64,000 bases of DNA from Ursus arctos. Lineage: Eukaryota > Chordata > Mammalia > Carnivora > Ursidae. A program made the translations under genes and the position numbers. Positions 1-28,849 of the stretch are shown here, one piece after another. Within the stretch, counting starts at the first letter, position 1, and the number at the start of each line of letters is the position of its first letter. The notes under the pieces are model-generated. The model saw nothing but the letters and a program-made list of their open reading frames with translations. It made no database searches and was not told where the DNA came from. The stretch covers positions 70,622,727 to 70,686,726 of the forward strand of contig NW_026623100.1 in the NCBI RefSeq assembly GCF_023065955.2, in the 5' to 3' direction.

Positions 1-779
1 AAGGCAGATGATGGATGGATGGATTGACAGATGGATAGATAAATTTCAGTCTGACTTTAGAGGTTTGATATGTTGCATAAAAATCCAGCACTTCCTTATA
101 CCCAGTATCCTATCTTTCTCCCTCACTTTATAATCTTGCTTCTTGTAAGCTATAGTTTCTCTTTAGTGCCTCTCCTTCTCATTTTTCACTTCCATCTGTT
201 TCCCATCACCACTACTCCATTGAACCTACACTTAAAGACTTCACTACATCTCCCAAAGTTTGGAAGTTGCTAAATCCAACCCTTTCTTACTTGAGACTCC
301 TAGGGATCTGACACTATTGACTACTCCCTCCCTTCTATTCTAAATTAATTGTATTTTTTTCAAATTAATAATACATGGAGTTATAAAAAATGAAATAATA
401 GACTTGTTACCTTCACACACACAAATGTGATGCTGGCAAGAATGTGGTATGACTGGTTATTAGAATATACTTCTGGTAAAGTGATACCAATTTTCTGGAA
501 AATAACATATGTATATATGGTAAATGTAAATACATATTCTTCAAAAAGCATTAAAATGTTTGTACTTTCTTATCTAAGAAACCCATTCCTAAGCCTCCAT
601 CCTAAGAAAATAATAATTCTTAAAATAGCTTTAATGCAAAAAAGGTGCTTGTTGCAATGCTACTTATAGTAGTAAAATACTAGAGCGGTTAGTAAATTAT
701 GGTTTATTGGCCTGATAAAATAGTATATAGCCATCAACATGGATTCCCATAAAGCCTATGTAAACATAAAGAAAACCAT

Positions 780-1245
780 TTTTTGAGCGTAGTTAACACT
801 CAAGGTTACGTTAGTTACAACGTACAAAGTATGATTTGACAAGTTTATACGTTATGCTATGTTCATCCCAAGTGTAGCTACCACCTGTCACCATACAACC
901 CCGTTACAATATCATTGACTTTATGCTGCGCCTTTTATTACCATGACTCATTCTGTTACTGGAAGCCCTTATCTCTCACTCCCCTTTCCTCTTTCTGCCT
1001 ACCCCCTCCCTCTGGCAAACCGTCAATTTGTTCTCTGTATTTTTAGGTCTGATTCTGCTTTTTGTTTGTTCATTTATTCAGTTGTTTTTTTTATATTCCA
1101 TGTATGAGTGAAATCATATGGTATTTGTCTTTCTCAGTTGAACGTTTTTCACTTAGCGTAATATCCATTCATTTATTGATGGATACTTGGCTATTGTAAA
1201 TAACGCTGAAATAAACGGGTGCATATATCTTTTGAATTAGTGTTT
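780..1245 (-). mobile_element. Old L1 3' end fragment
   Basis: The stretch resembles the reverse complement of an ancient mammalian L1 3' region. It has the familiar wording around CACCATACAACCC, the 'TATTCCATGTATGAGTGAAATCATATGG' type phrase and a 'GGATACTTGGCTATTGTAAATAA' type end. It is heavily diverged and carries no usable ORF. Confidence 0.6.
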
Positions 1246-1327
1246 TTGAAAGAAAACCAGTTAAAAACTAGATATAAACTTGTACATATGCTGTTTGTTA
1301 CAAATGTTATTTCACAGACCTTTAGAG

Positions 1328-1706
1328 GAGCACCTGGTGGTGCAGTTGGTTAGGCCTTTGACTCTTGGTTTCAGCTCAGGTCCTGATCTCAGGGTGGTGG
1401 GAGCCAGTCCTGCACCGGGCTTGAGATTCTCTCTCTCCCTCTCCCCTTCCCCCTGCTCTTTCTGTCTCTTTTAAAAAAGATTTATTTATTAATTTATTTA
1501 TTAGGGAGAGAGAATGCACATACGAGGGGAAGGGGCAGAGGGAGAGAGAAACTTAAGCAGACTCCAGGCTGAGCACAGAGCCGGAGACGGGGCCCGATCT
1601 CACGACCCTAAGATCATGACCTGAGCCAAACCAAGAGTCGGCCGCTTAACCGACTGCACCACCCAGGCGTCCCAACAAATAAATCTTAAAAAAAAAAAAT
1701 CAAAGG
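1328..1706 (+). mobile_element. can-SINE interrupted by a second, inverted can-SINE
   Basis: A plus-strand can-SINE head (AGCACCTGGTGGTGCAG...) runs from 1328 to about 1478. Its A-rich tail (AAATAAATCTTAAAAA) reappears at about 1675-1700. A minus-strand can-SINE fills about 1479-1672 and ends in GGTGGGACGCC read in reverse. The 9-bp target duplication CCTTTAGAG lies at 1319-1327 and 1707-1715, outside the composite. The minus element is therefore nested in the tail of the plus one. Confidence 0.85.
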
Positions 1707-1879
1707 CCTTTAGAGACAATTGCAAAAAATACATACAAAAATAAAACTGAGTCTGCCAAACAATAAAATAACATAACATAGTACTAAAATGCTTATTATG
1801 AAGTAAGTGGTTCCCTTCCCTAACCCTCCCAGCTCTCCTCAATCCCCCTACCCACTTCCCCTGTCCCTTCTTCACTTCC

Positions 1880-2415
1880 TCAGATCGTCTCTGCAGAGAC
1901 TACTACTTTTGAAGCTTATATCACAGATTCTTTCCATCCCTGTGTTTACATCCTTCTGCAATGTGACTTTGCACCTCCTACCATCGAGAGGGAGAGTATA
2001 GTCCATCCCTTGAATCTAGGCTTAGCTATTTGATTTGTCTGGGCCAATGGGACTTTAGCAAATGTTGTACGAGCCCCGCAAATGTATGTGTGCACCGGGT
2101 TCGCCCTTTCATGGTGTTCTTACAAAGCCTGCAAGAGCTCTATGAAAGAGCCTGGACCAGCTGCCTGTGTGACGAGACACAGATGGCTAAATCATCACCA
2201 TCATCCCAGCTGACATGGAACCAACCACAAGATGGGTGAGAACATTCCAGTCCATCCAGCCTTGGCTAAGTTCACCAGCTGACCACGCAGTTCAGCTGAG
2301 CTGATGTAAACCAGAAGAAATGCCCAGCTTATCTACAGAGTTATGAGATATAAAAAAGATGTTTGTTGTTTGAAGCCACTAAGTGTTCTGGTGGTTTATG
2401 ACATAGCAAAAGCTT
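1880..2415 (+). mobile_element. Old LTR-like relic (MaLR/MLT1-like, tentative)
   Basis: The right end, with 'TTTGAAGCCACTAAGTGTTCTGGTGG' followed by a decayed ATAGCAAAAGCTTAAACA, matches the terminal wording of MLT1-type mammalian LTRs as I know them. The interior is too diverged for me to name a subfamily. No gag or pol coding sequence is seen. Confidence 0.4.
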
Positions 2416-4856
2416 AAACATACATTTTTTCAGCATCTCCCCCCGCCCCCATACTTCCATATTTTTAAATAATAGGTATATAAGCTATATTTTCACAAAT
2501 CAGCTTTTGATACTATCTATGGGCTTCTGTAATGATACAGATGTATTACTCTTGCACTGTCGTCTACTCTGCCCCGAAATATACATATTTCAGTGTTTTG
2601 TGAAATCAATAGCCAGTGTTTACTTGATGCTGCCATGTAATCATTAGCCACATCTAAACATTGTGGTATCCTCTGGTTAGATTTCTTTTCCAACTTTCTG
2701 TTTTTCTCGAACTTACAATAATTGCCTTGTTTACTCATGTACTTCGATTTCTTTGTGCTTATTGTTCCCTAAGTCTTGCCACACTTTCCCAGGGACTTTC
2801 ATGACAACTGGGGGGGGGGGGTGGCAGTTCTGGCTGTTCTCTTCCTGACTTACCTTCTGGAGACCTTCTTTCTCTTCCGTCTCTACTGGCTGCTCCCCAG
2901 GCCTCCTGCACAGCTGTCATCCTGAGACTTCCCTTCGCACTCAGCCTTTGAGAGTCCTTTTGCTTTTCTCCTAGATCTGATTCCCTCTTTCCTGGTTCTC
3001 ATGTCTTCCTCTTTCTTGGTTTTTGCCTTTGTTTTGGCAGAGTACATTCTCGAGTAGGTTCATGGGGATGAAAACCCAGCATAGCTGCAGAAAGCACCCA
3101 TGCTATAACCTTCCGTACATTTTCCTCCTGAGTCGCCGTGCTCCAGGCTGGACTCGTTGACCTCCGCACGTGATGGCCAGTTTGTACCCCCAGCCCTTTA
3201 TCACCTTTGGGAGTCTTCATCCACATCTCACCCCTATCAGATCTCTTGTCTGCACCTCACACCTTCCTCTTGGGCTGCTTCATTTCACTTCTTCTGGTGG
3301 CTTTCTGAAGAGGGAAGTAAAATTTTTGAGCCTTTTCTCAAAATATAGTTATTCTATCCCCGTCTTTGATGGGTAGCTGGGCTGTGTGTGGAAATAAATT
3401 GGGAATCATTTTTTTTGCTCAGAGTTTTGAAGGACAACCACTATTGTGTTTCCAGGGTTGTTGCTGTGAATTTCAAGGCTGTTTGATTTTGATTTTTTCC
3501 ACATGGCTTGTTTTCCTTCTCTCTCTCTGGAAGCTTGTAGAAACTTCTCTTTGTTTCCAGTGTCTTGACATTTTGCTCTGATGTGCCTTTCCGTGCATCT
3601 GTTTTATTCCAATGCTATGGTCACTGAGCCGACCTTTCAGTCTTGGCAACTCATTCCTGTAGTTTTGAGAAATGTTATCATGGTAAAGATTTTCTCACTT
3701 GTATTTCCTCTCTCTCTCTCTTTCAGGAATTTCTATTATTTACATTTGGATATCTTGGACTAATCCTCTCATTTTCTTTTTGTTCTTATTATATCTCAGT
3801 TAAACTCAATACAAAACTCTGTCCATCTGGTTTCTTTCAAAGCTGGAAGATTTGGAAGTATTCTGCACACACTGGTTTCTGACTCTGAGTATTTCAAACC
3901 TGTTTCTCCTCCATGATCCAGGTACTTCCAGGGCTGGTGTTGAAGGACATGCTCGCATGTAGGGAGATCCCCGCTTTGCCTTTCACAGCACACCACCAGG
4001 TGAGTCAGCACAGTGGGAATGACAGCGCTCCTGGAAGCCATTCCCACGACAAGGAAATGCAACTGAGGCACATGAATTTCCACCACACCCCAAATAATGA
4101 AACCCCAATTCAACTTCTCCTTCCTTGAATGCCCCATGTCCCCACAGCCACTAGGACACCAGCTGATACAAGGGGAAATGTTGTAAAGGAAAAGCAGAGG
4201 TGGAAACAGCCAACTGTCTTACCCAGTGGGGGTCAAAATCTCTTATTTTTTGCAAATTAAACAAAACACATGATCATTTTTTTAACACACAGAAAGAGGC
4301 TTTTCCAGGCCCAAAGAAGAGAAGGGTCGGGAAGCTGAAGCTTGTTAGATTAAAGTCTTAACAATTTGAGAATTAGTAGGCTTAAAGCATTTTGAAAGCC
4401 TTAATTTAGACTCAGAATTATAGATCTGGAATTTGACATCATGTAGTTTAACCTGCTAGTTTTGCCCACGAAGAAAATAAAGCCAATCAAACCACTGAGG
4501 CTGTGGCTCAGGAAAGAGGCATAATGTGAAATCCGCAAAAGTAACAATAAGGAAATTTAAGCAAGAGAGAGTTCCTCCGAATACCCCATAGGGGCTGAGG
4601 CAGGACCACAGGGTTCCCTCTTATGAAGTCGGAGTCTGGACGAGGAAAACCTACTCCCATTATAAAAATGATCACAGGCAACTAAAGCGCTGATCACAAT
4701 TAAGCTTACCTATTCATCAGTTATGTACTAGAAAGAATAAAGCTAGATTTCCTCTAAAACATTCCATAACTCGCTCTTTTCACTAATTTAGACCCTGGGT
4801 AAGAATTTAGTGTATTTTAAGGTTGCCTGATATTTTACTATAAAATGAACTTTTTC

Positions 4857-5059
4857 GGGGTGCCTGGGTGGCTTAGTTGGTTAAGTATCCAACTCTTCGT
4901 TTTGTCTCAGGTCATGATCATGGGATCGGGCTCTGTGCTCAGCAAGGAGTTTGCTTGGGATTTTTTCTCCTCCCTCTCTCTCCTCTCTGCTCCTCCTTGC
5001 TCCCCCACCCCTCGCAATTTCTCTTTAAATAAATAAATAAACAAAAATCTTTTAAAAAA
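4857..5059 (+). mobile_element. can-SINE
   Basis: It begins GGGGTGCCTGGGTGGC (tRNA-Lys-related head), passes through a CT-rich middle and ends in TAAATAAATAAA plus an A-rich tail. The flanking target duplication is TAAAATGAAC/GTTTTTTC (4841-4856 and 5060-5075, two differences), which indicates retroposition of some age. Confidence 0.93.
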
Positions 5060-5081
5060 TAAAATGAGTTTTTTCAACCAC

Positions 5082-5084
<3 letters not shown>

Positions 5085-5118
<34 letters not shown>
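5085..5118 (+). repeat. (CA)n microsatellite
   Basis: Seventeen uninterrupted CA units just downstream of a can-SINE insertion. Confidence 0.97.
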
Positions 5119-5120
<2 letters not shown>

Positions 5121-5199
5121 ACTCATTCGCTGGAAATTAGATAAAAGGAATATCACAAACCCATAATTTTCTCCCAGCTTAACAGACACTGGTGTTCAT

Positions 5200-5830
5200 T
5201 TTGATATATTTACTTCTGGTTTGTGTTTACTATTGCTGTAAACTCAGTATAGATAATTTCGTATTCTCTTTACACTTAACATTATATCATAAATAATTTT
5301 TCTTGTTTCACAAATTTAAAAACATTAGAGTATCTCATCATATAGGTATACCATAATTTACTAAACTATTACTGGTTATTTAGGTTGTTTCTAATTTTTT
5401 TCTATGATAAATAATGCTGAGATAAAGGATGTCTTTGTGCAGATCATTTCTCATTTTTTAGACCTTAAGAATAGATTTTTAGAAATGGTGTTACTAGTTT
5501 AGACAATGTGACTTTATTGTGGCTCTTAATACATACTATCAAAGAGTTTTCCAAAATGGTTGTGCCAATTTACAATCCCACCAGTTATGTACAAAAGTAT
5601 TAATTTAATGATATCATAAGATCATTATATTATCTTTTTAAGTTATATTCATTTACTAAAGGGAGGGGAATAATATTTCATTTATATTTAATTTCAATTC
5701 TTTGATTTATCATTTTCCTGTACATTCCTTAGGAAATTTTGTCACTGGTTGTGAATTGCCCATTCATATCCTTTGCCCATTTATCTGTTTCTACTTATGA
5801 ATTTCTAGAATATATTTAGATCGCAAAGAC
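5200..5830 (-). mobile_element. Old L1 3' region fragment
   Basis: Phrases such as 'CCAAAATGGTTGTGCCAATTTACA...CCCACCAG' and 'CCCATTCATATCCTTTGCCCATTT' are the reverse complement of the L1 ORF2 end and 3' UTR. The copy is strongly decayed. Confidence 0.6.
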
Positions 5831-6056
5831 ATTCAATTAGCTATAGATTATTTTTCACTGTTGCCCTTAGTTTATTCATTTTCTTTGGTACTGTTACTTA
5901 TTTTAAAACTCAGTTTTGGGGTGGGAAAGAAATCAATTGATTTACAATACAACTTAAATGTTCTATTGACTTCTAATATTCTATGAAGCAGAATTCAAAA
6001 TTCCGGTTTTCTTCTCTCTTTTAAGCTTCTTTCAGGTGTATAAGAAATTCGTTGAG

Positions 6057-6088
6057 GGGCGCCTGGCTGGCTCGTCAGTAGAGCATGC

Positions 6089-6125
<37 letters not shown>

Positions 6126-6396
6126 TTTTATTTATTTATTTGACAGAGATAGAGACAGCCAGCAAGAGAGGGAACACAAGCAGGGGGAGTGGGAGAGGAA
6201 GAAGCAGGCTCATAGCGGAAGAGCCTGATGTGGGGCTCGATCCCACAACGCCAGGATCACGCCCTGAGCCGAAGGCAGACGCTTAACCGCTGTGCCACCC
6301 AGGCGCCCCGAGCATGCAACTTTTGATATCGGGGTTGTAAGTTTGGGCCCCATGTTGGGTGTAGAGATTACTTAAAAATAAAATTAAAAAAAAAAA
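6057..6396 (+). mobile_element. Short-type can-SINE hosting a nested can-SINE
   Basis: The outer element starts GGGGCGCCTGGCTGGCTCG and ends GTAGAGATTACTTAAAAATA plus an A tail. Its target duplication is AAGAAATTC(G/A)TTGAG at 6042-6056 and 6397-6411. It is split by the minus-strand element at 6092-6309. Confidence 0.93.
6092..6309 (-). mobile_element. Nested can-SINE, ursid-like subfamily
   Basis: About 30 T (the reversed A tail) is followed by AAGATTTTATTTATTTATTT, an AGACAGCCAGCAAGAGAGG segment, AACGCCAGGATCACGCCC and the reversed head CCACCCAGGCGCCCC. The target duplication GAGCATGCAAC (6081-6091 and 6310-6320) is a perfect copy of the host SINE sequence, which proves a later insertion. 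The long T run and intact duplication suggest a fairly young copy. Confidence 0.95.
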
Positions 6397-7414
6397 AAGA
6401 AATTCATTGAGTATTATCCATATTAACGTACAGGGAAATAACAATTCTATCAAACCACAGAACTTGGGCAGGTTGCTAAGCTGTTCTATAAAGTAATTGT
6501 GTTTGTTTGGGAGCTACCATCCCGTGTGATTAAAAGGCAAACATTTCTACACAACCATGAAATACGCCAAGTCAGACTTTGAAAAAATGGACACGACATC
6601 AAGCATTTGAAGGAAAGAACCATTTGAGAAGATGGTTAAGGATGTCTTTTAGAACAAATGAAATGAAGTGCTTTTTGAAATACTTCAATAGGAAAGCAGT
6701 TGGGTTCTTTTATTTTCATTATTTTATTAAGGAGAGTTTTTCAGTCAAAACAATTTTTGCTTCATTGAAGGGGAATGGAGGAAAGACTAACTTGAATATC
6801 CCATCCATATTTTCCAGCTGCCTCACAACTGATGAAACAATCTAATGAGGAGTAATGGGGCTTTAAATTGATTTTTAACTAATCCTTTTATTTCCTGGAA
6901 GTAATGAGTATATTGTATTATAGATCCATTCATCTGCTATAAATGTTTTTATTGGGAGTCAGACTGTCCTTGGTAGAAGTCTTTGAAAATTGTCTTCTCC
7001 GAGAGTGCTATGATGAAAGTTGTTAGAGAAGGGTAATACAGGAGAACACATTTTAACTGTAAATTATGGTACGAAAAAATAATGTAATGAAATAATATCA
7101 GTTGGGGTGGGAGTTTTACAGCTGAGGAATTGGAATCTGCTCCTATATCCTTTTTATCTACCTTCCATGTCATCACTACTCATATTTTATCTCTTTTTCC
7201 CTCTATGCTGAGTTCTGGCTCACTTCGTCAGTGAAATCTTCTGATTCACTAATTTTCTCTTAAAATGACTTGATCAAGAGTTATCCACTTTATTGAGATT
7301 TTTGGTGTTTGTTTCATAGTTTTCCATGTCAGTAGGGTTCCTCCTCCTGTTAAGGCTGATCCTTCCATTTCTCCCCAGTAGCCAGTCCCCTCCCCACACC
7401 CCCCTTTAGCAGTT

Positions 7415-8265
7415 TATGGAGATATAATTCACATACCTACACATTTCACCTAAAGCGTGCAATTTAATGGTTTTTAGTCTATTCAGAGTTGTGCCACCAT
7501 CACAAAAGAGAACATTTTCAACACTGAAAAAGAAACTACATTAAAAACAAAAAGAGAAGCAGCTCTGTCCTCTTTAGCATTCATCCCCTGTTCCCCACCA
7601 ACTCCAGCCACTGGCAACCACTAATCTACTTTCTGTGTATAGATTTGACTCTTCTGGACATTTCACAAAAATGTCTCATACAATATATGGTCTGTGACTG
7701 CCTTCCTTCACTTAGCGTAATATTTTGAGGTATATTATGTATCATTTCTTTTTACTGATGAATTATATCCCATTAGTATGGAAATACTACATTTTATTTT
7801 TCCATTCCTTGATTAATGGATTTGGATTGTGTCCATTTTTTTTCTATGTGACTAATGCCACTATGAACATTTTTTAAAAGACTTTATTTATTTGAGAGAG
7901 CAAGAGCACTAGAGAGAGAAAGCAAGCACTAGTGGGGGCAGAGGGAGAGGGAGAAGCAGGTTCCCCGCTGAGCAAGGAGCCCAATGTGGGGCTCCATCCC
8001 AGGATCCTGGGATCATGACCTGGGCTGAAGGCAGACACTTAACTGACTGAGCCACCCAGGTGCCACACCGCTATGAACATTTGTGATAAAGTTTCACGTG
8101 CACTTGATTCTCTTTACATATGTAGGAGTGGAATTGCTGGATCTTACAGCATCTCTATGTTTAACTTTTTGAAAAACTGTCAAACTTTTTCACAACAGAT
8201 GCACCGTTTTACATTCTCACCAGCAATGTATGAGGGTTCCAATTTCTCCGCATACTGGCCTTGTA
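7415..8265 (-). mobile_element. Old L1 3' UTR fragment split by a can-SINE
   Basis: Segments 7415-7872 and 8083-8265 read as the reverse complement of an L1M-type 3' end ('CCACTGGCAACCACTAATCT', 'GGAGTGGAATTGCTGGATC', 'CACCAGCAATGTATGAGGGT'). The two halves are continuous in the consensus and are separated only by the SINE and its target duplication. Confidence 0.75.
7873..8067 (-). mobile_element. can-SINE inside an L1 relic
   Basis: This is a minus-strand can-SINE with the reversed head GAGCCACCCAGGTGCC. The target duplication CC(A/G)CTATGAACATTT lies at 7858-7872 and 8068-8082. Confidence 0.93.
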
Positions 8266-9419
8266 ATCTTGGACATGTAATTTAACTTCTCTGTGGAGTT
8301 AAATAATATAAAAGTACCTGCCTTTTAGAGTTATTGTTGAAAGGGCGAAATGATTTAAAATAAAGTGATTGGATCCAAGCATGGAACACAGTAAGGGCTA
8401 TGTAATTTTGTGGGGGAGGAGAGTGTTATCGTAGTTTAAAGTGGAGAAGTGTCAGAATTCACTGTGAGTTAAATTGCTTCCACCCCACTCCATCCTTCAG
8501 GGTAGCCTGACTTCACTATGGCCTCCCAGATAGTTTGGAAGTATTATCCAAACTAGGATAATTGTCCATGGACAATTCTTTCAATGTTGCAGAAGTAAAC
8601 AAAGTCTCTGCTCTTCTAGAATTTACATTTTAGTGGCGAAATAATCAACAAATTAACATGTAACTTCAAGCAGTGTTCACTGAAGCCATGTCAGTGCCAT
8701 AACCTTTCCTCTGAATCCACAGTGGTCTCCATCTGAGAATGTACCTGGGAGAGAGGAAGGCCTTTCTATTCCTTAAAAGGAAGTGTACTTGCCAAAGAGT
8801 TAAACCATGTATTTTTTTTTAAAAGGTAAAAGCCTTAAGTCTCATACAAATACAAAAGGAACACGCCTCAAAGATTTTATTTACTCAACGAGGAAACCAG
8901 TAACAGAACCAGTTTAAAGGAGAATTTAAAGTACTCATATTGTTAAATTGTGAATAGAAGATGAATTTGCAAATAGATGCAAAATGCTTTTTTCCGAGGA
9001 GCGCTAAGATTCAATGTCAGTTCAACGGACAGGAGTATTTCCTCTTGGTATTAGTTATCTATAATAGAGTTGTACAGAGTTCCCCAGAGAAAGATGGACA
9101 GCCCACATAGAATGAGGATACCCAGAAAGGTGTGTCAAGACTATGGCTGGTTTTTCACTGAAGGCATCCAGTAATCTTTTGGTCCATTTTAATGTGCTTC
9201 ACAATTTTTTCCAGTAAAACTCACTCACTCTGTGTAAACCCAACAACTAAGCAGTTCTACTTTATCTTGCTTTTATTTTCCTCAATCCCCTTGCCTCTTA
9301 GTTGCCTGAGTTAGGTGGTATTTCTTTGCTCCCAACCAGAAGCCTTCAGAGCGAGGGAGTGTGTAAACCTAAACCTATACTCCTCTTCCAAGTCCCCAAT
9401 TTCCACTCCTGCAGTGGGG

Positions 9420-25963
<16,544 letters not shown>

Positions 25964-26525
25964 AGAAATCTGCCTTTGTCAATAAACCCTATACCAGCTT
26001 TTTGTCTTGTTTATTTTACAGAATGCTGCAATACAGGGCTCTTCAAACTTGTTTGATATAAAATACATTTTCCTTTGTTTAAGCATTTATTTTCAAACAC
26101 TAACAAGCTTTTTGGACATCTTATTCAAAGTCAGGTGTTTGTTTTTTGTCGTTAAGTCTATACATTTTAATAGTTTTTGGAGACAATCTAGGTTAAGCAA
26201 GAGCAAAGTGCCATTGTTTGCCTTTAATGGGGGGTGGGAAGGGGTGGGTATTCTCTACACATTTTCTTTTTTAACTTTGCACTTTCTTTATATAATAGTT
26301 TGCATTTTGGTTATTTGCTGCCCTGGATACTTACAGGAAGAATGACTTAAATATTCAGGGTGAGTGAGTTGGATATAAGATCGGAAGTTTTCAGCTATGA
26401 AAACAGGAAAAATACATAACATTTTAACTTGACTGTGGAAGATGACGGTTGCATGTTTCTAATTTGTATGTGTTTCCATCTTTGTGATAAGATGCTTTAA
26501 TAAATCTCTTAAATATTTACTGTTG
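25964..26525 (+). terminator. LAPTM4A: LAPTM4A 3' UTR and poly(A) signals
   Basis: An AATAAA at 25981-25986 lies only 17 bases after the stop and is probably weak or unused. A second AATAAA at 26499-26504 is followed by TGTTGTCATTTTTTT, a usable GU/U-rich downstream element, and gives a 3' UTR of about 560 bp. I prefer the second. Confidence 0.75.
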
Positions 26526-26839
26526 TCATTTTTTTAAAAAAAATCCATTATCCTTTTTTGGTAGATAGAATCTAACATTTTCCATTACAATAAACTCAGA
26601 CTGTCAGGGTCTTTTGGTACTTTGAGAATACAGTATAGGCTTAATTAGAAAGCATTTCTTTAGTCCAGTAACCCAAATATTATTTAAAGTTATGGTGAAG
26701 ATATTATTTGAATCACAGGCCAGAAATTAATATTGACGGTTTGTTAGGAGAAGAATTACATGATGAGGGCAGCAAGCTGTTGTTTTATGTAGAGGTCATT
26801 TAGTATTTAGGTAATGAGTTCATCAAGAATAATTCAATA

Positions 26840-27030
26840 GGGGCTCCTGGGTGGCTCAGTTGTTTAAGCGTCTGCCTTCAGCTCGGGTCATGATCTTGAG
26901 GTCCTGGGATGGAGCCCCACATCAAGCTCTCTGCTTAGCAGGGAGCCTGCTTCTCCCTCTCCCTCTGCCTACCACTCCCCTTGCTTGTGTGCTCTCTCTC
27001 TGTCGAATGAATAAATAAAAATCTTAAAGA
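26840..27030 (+). mobile_element. can-SINE
   Basis: GGGGCTCCTGGGTGGCTCAG head, 'TCTGCCTTCAGCTCGGGTC' body, and a GAATAAATAAAAATCTTAAA tail, about 300 bp past the LAPTM4A poly(A) site. Confidence 0.93.
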
Positions 27031-28238
27031 ATTCAGTAATTCAAGAATCATTAAAAAGTACATCAGTTGACCTTCAGAGGGGAGCCAAAGAGAAAGCAAG
27101 TGAACTGCACCTTATAGACCACACAACCGAAACTTTTCTCCTGAAAATACTCCATCTTGCATCTGCTAAGAATGTAGCAGTAGTGGCCTTATACACATCG
27201 ACCATATAGACGCGTGAACGTATTTTACACACTTCTTAAAGGGCTAACGGAATTGTTTGGCTGCAATCTCACTTTTATAAACACCTGCCGTCACCAAAAT
27301 AAAGAGTAAACTTTATATTTAGAAAGGTAGTACAGTTGTGTCTGGGAGTATACCCAGTTGTGGGTAGTATATTTTACTGATCTTATGATTTTAGAACATT
27401 TCAAAATTGGGGATAACTTTTCTGGGCTAGGTCTCACTTCGTTTCTTTATAAAAACTGAAATAGAAATCTCAGATCCATCAGGTTTCCTTAGTTATTACT
27501 GTTGGTTTGTGTTCTCTGTTGAAGATCATGCTAAGCAGTGTTATGATATTAACCAAACTCTTAATAGCTCTTTATTAACGGTACAGTTGCATCAAAATGT
27601 GAACACATCAAGACCTTGACTTGGGGGGCTCCTTTTAGGGCTGGGGGTGGGAGTGGCATTTGCCTGCAATCCATAGCCAAGCTCAGTGAGCCCAACTGGG
27701 CCCTGTTGTTCCTGGAGTGGAAATGGTGGGCCATCGTGACCTCTAATCATGACTTCATTTGAAGTAGGATTATCTTCTGGAAAAGGACACAGGCCTTGGA
27801 CCTTATGAAGAAAAGTCACAATGTGTTAAATCCAATCATTTTCCCTAAGGTAGGGGAAAAACTTAGGATTGTTAAGGGATCATGTTTCCAGTAAAGGGAA
27901 ATTTGTTGTCACATAACAGTTAAGTATCTTCCTGAATATGCCAAAATTGCTTGCTTTAAAAAGGTAATTTTTTTTCCCTCTGCAAGTTTTGGAGAAAAAC
28001 GGTAGTAGTTTAGTATATTTGATTCTAAAATTCAGAGGTAACACGGAAAGATAAATGTTTAGACGTTTGGCCTAGTTTTTTAAAATAGGAAGCAACTTCA
28101 GCTTAAGTAAGGAGCTCATAAATCCCACCATCCTGACTTCTGAGTTTGGCACTGCCTCTGAAATTCCCACAGAATAGTCTCCTGAGATCTGATGCCTTCC
28201 TAAATCACAAAGTTCTGTTTTGCTTGCTTGCTGCTGCC

Positions 28239-28440
28239 TTTTTTTTTTTTTTTAAGATTGATTTATCCGTCAAGAGACAGAGTGCGAGCTGGGGGAGGGG
28301 CAGAGGGAGAGAGAATCCCAAGCAGACTCCCTGCTAAGCGCAGAGCCGGAGGTGGAACTTGATCCCAGGACCCTGAGATCATGACCTGAGCTGAAATCAA
28401 GAGTCAGATGCTCAACTGACTAAGTCACCCAGGTGCCCCC
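28239..28440 (-). mobile_element. can-SINE
   Basis: A T tract, AAGATTGATTTATC, and the reversed head CACCCAGGTGCCCCC. Target duplication not evident. Confidence 0.92.
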
Positions 28441-28849
28441 TTGTTAATGCTTTCGAATCTCAGTTTTGGCTTTTATCATCCAACATTGTTGACTGCCCAA
28501 CCTCTTGGCTTTCACAGCTTTTCACTGAGTTTTGCCTATCCTTGTTATCTGTTCAATTTCCTTTTGTAGCTTTTTCACCTCCATCTGCTTTTGTCCACTC
28601 TGCGCTTCTTGCTTCACTTTCTGAACATTTACTGAATGTGGCTTCATATAGTTTCAAGTGTTTCTGAGGCCTATCAAACAAAACTTGAGCCCCATGAGAG
28701 CCTTGTTTCCAAAATTGAGCTCACTGGAGCGTGTGTTTTCTCTGGCATCATTGGCGCATATGATGTAATGGAAGGAGGATGGTCTTAGGGATTACCTGCT
28801 GGGTACAGTACCCAATTCACACACTAACCCTCAGCTAAAGTTTAACTCA

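Larger units (their letters stand above)
1..9400. other. Intergenic region upstream of LAPTM4A
   Basis: No protein-coding gene is visible. The first 690 bases hold a short degenerate GATG/GGAT tract (about 8-40) and otherwise AT-rich DNA in which I recognise nothing. The rest is mostly old repeats, listed separately: L1 3' ends in minus orientation, an LTR-like relic, a MIR-like stretch (about 8250-8410) and can-SINEs. About 2420-4840 is mostly unassigned; 3300-3800 reads vaguely like a decayed LINE, but I cannot place it. About 8420-9400 shows nothing clear. Confidence 0.7.

Noticed and set aside
4857..5059. tRNA gene in the SINE heads
   Set aside because: The heads keep A/B-box-like wording but lack a foldable intact tRNA. 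They belong to dispersed can-SINEs with A tails and target duplications.
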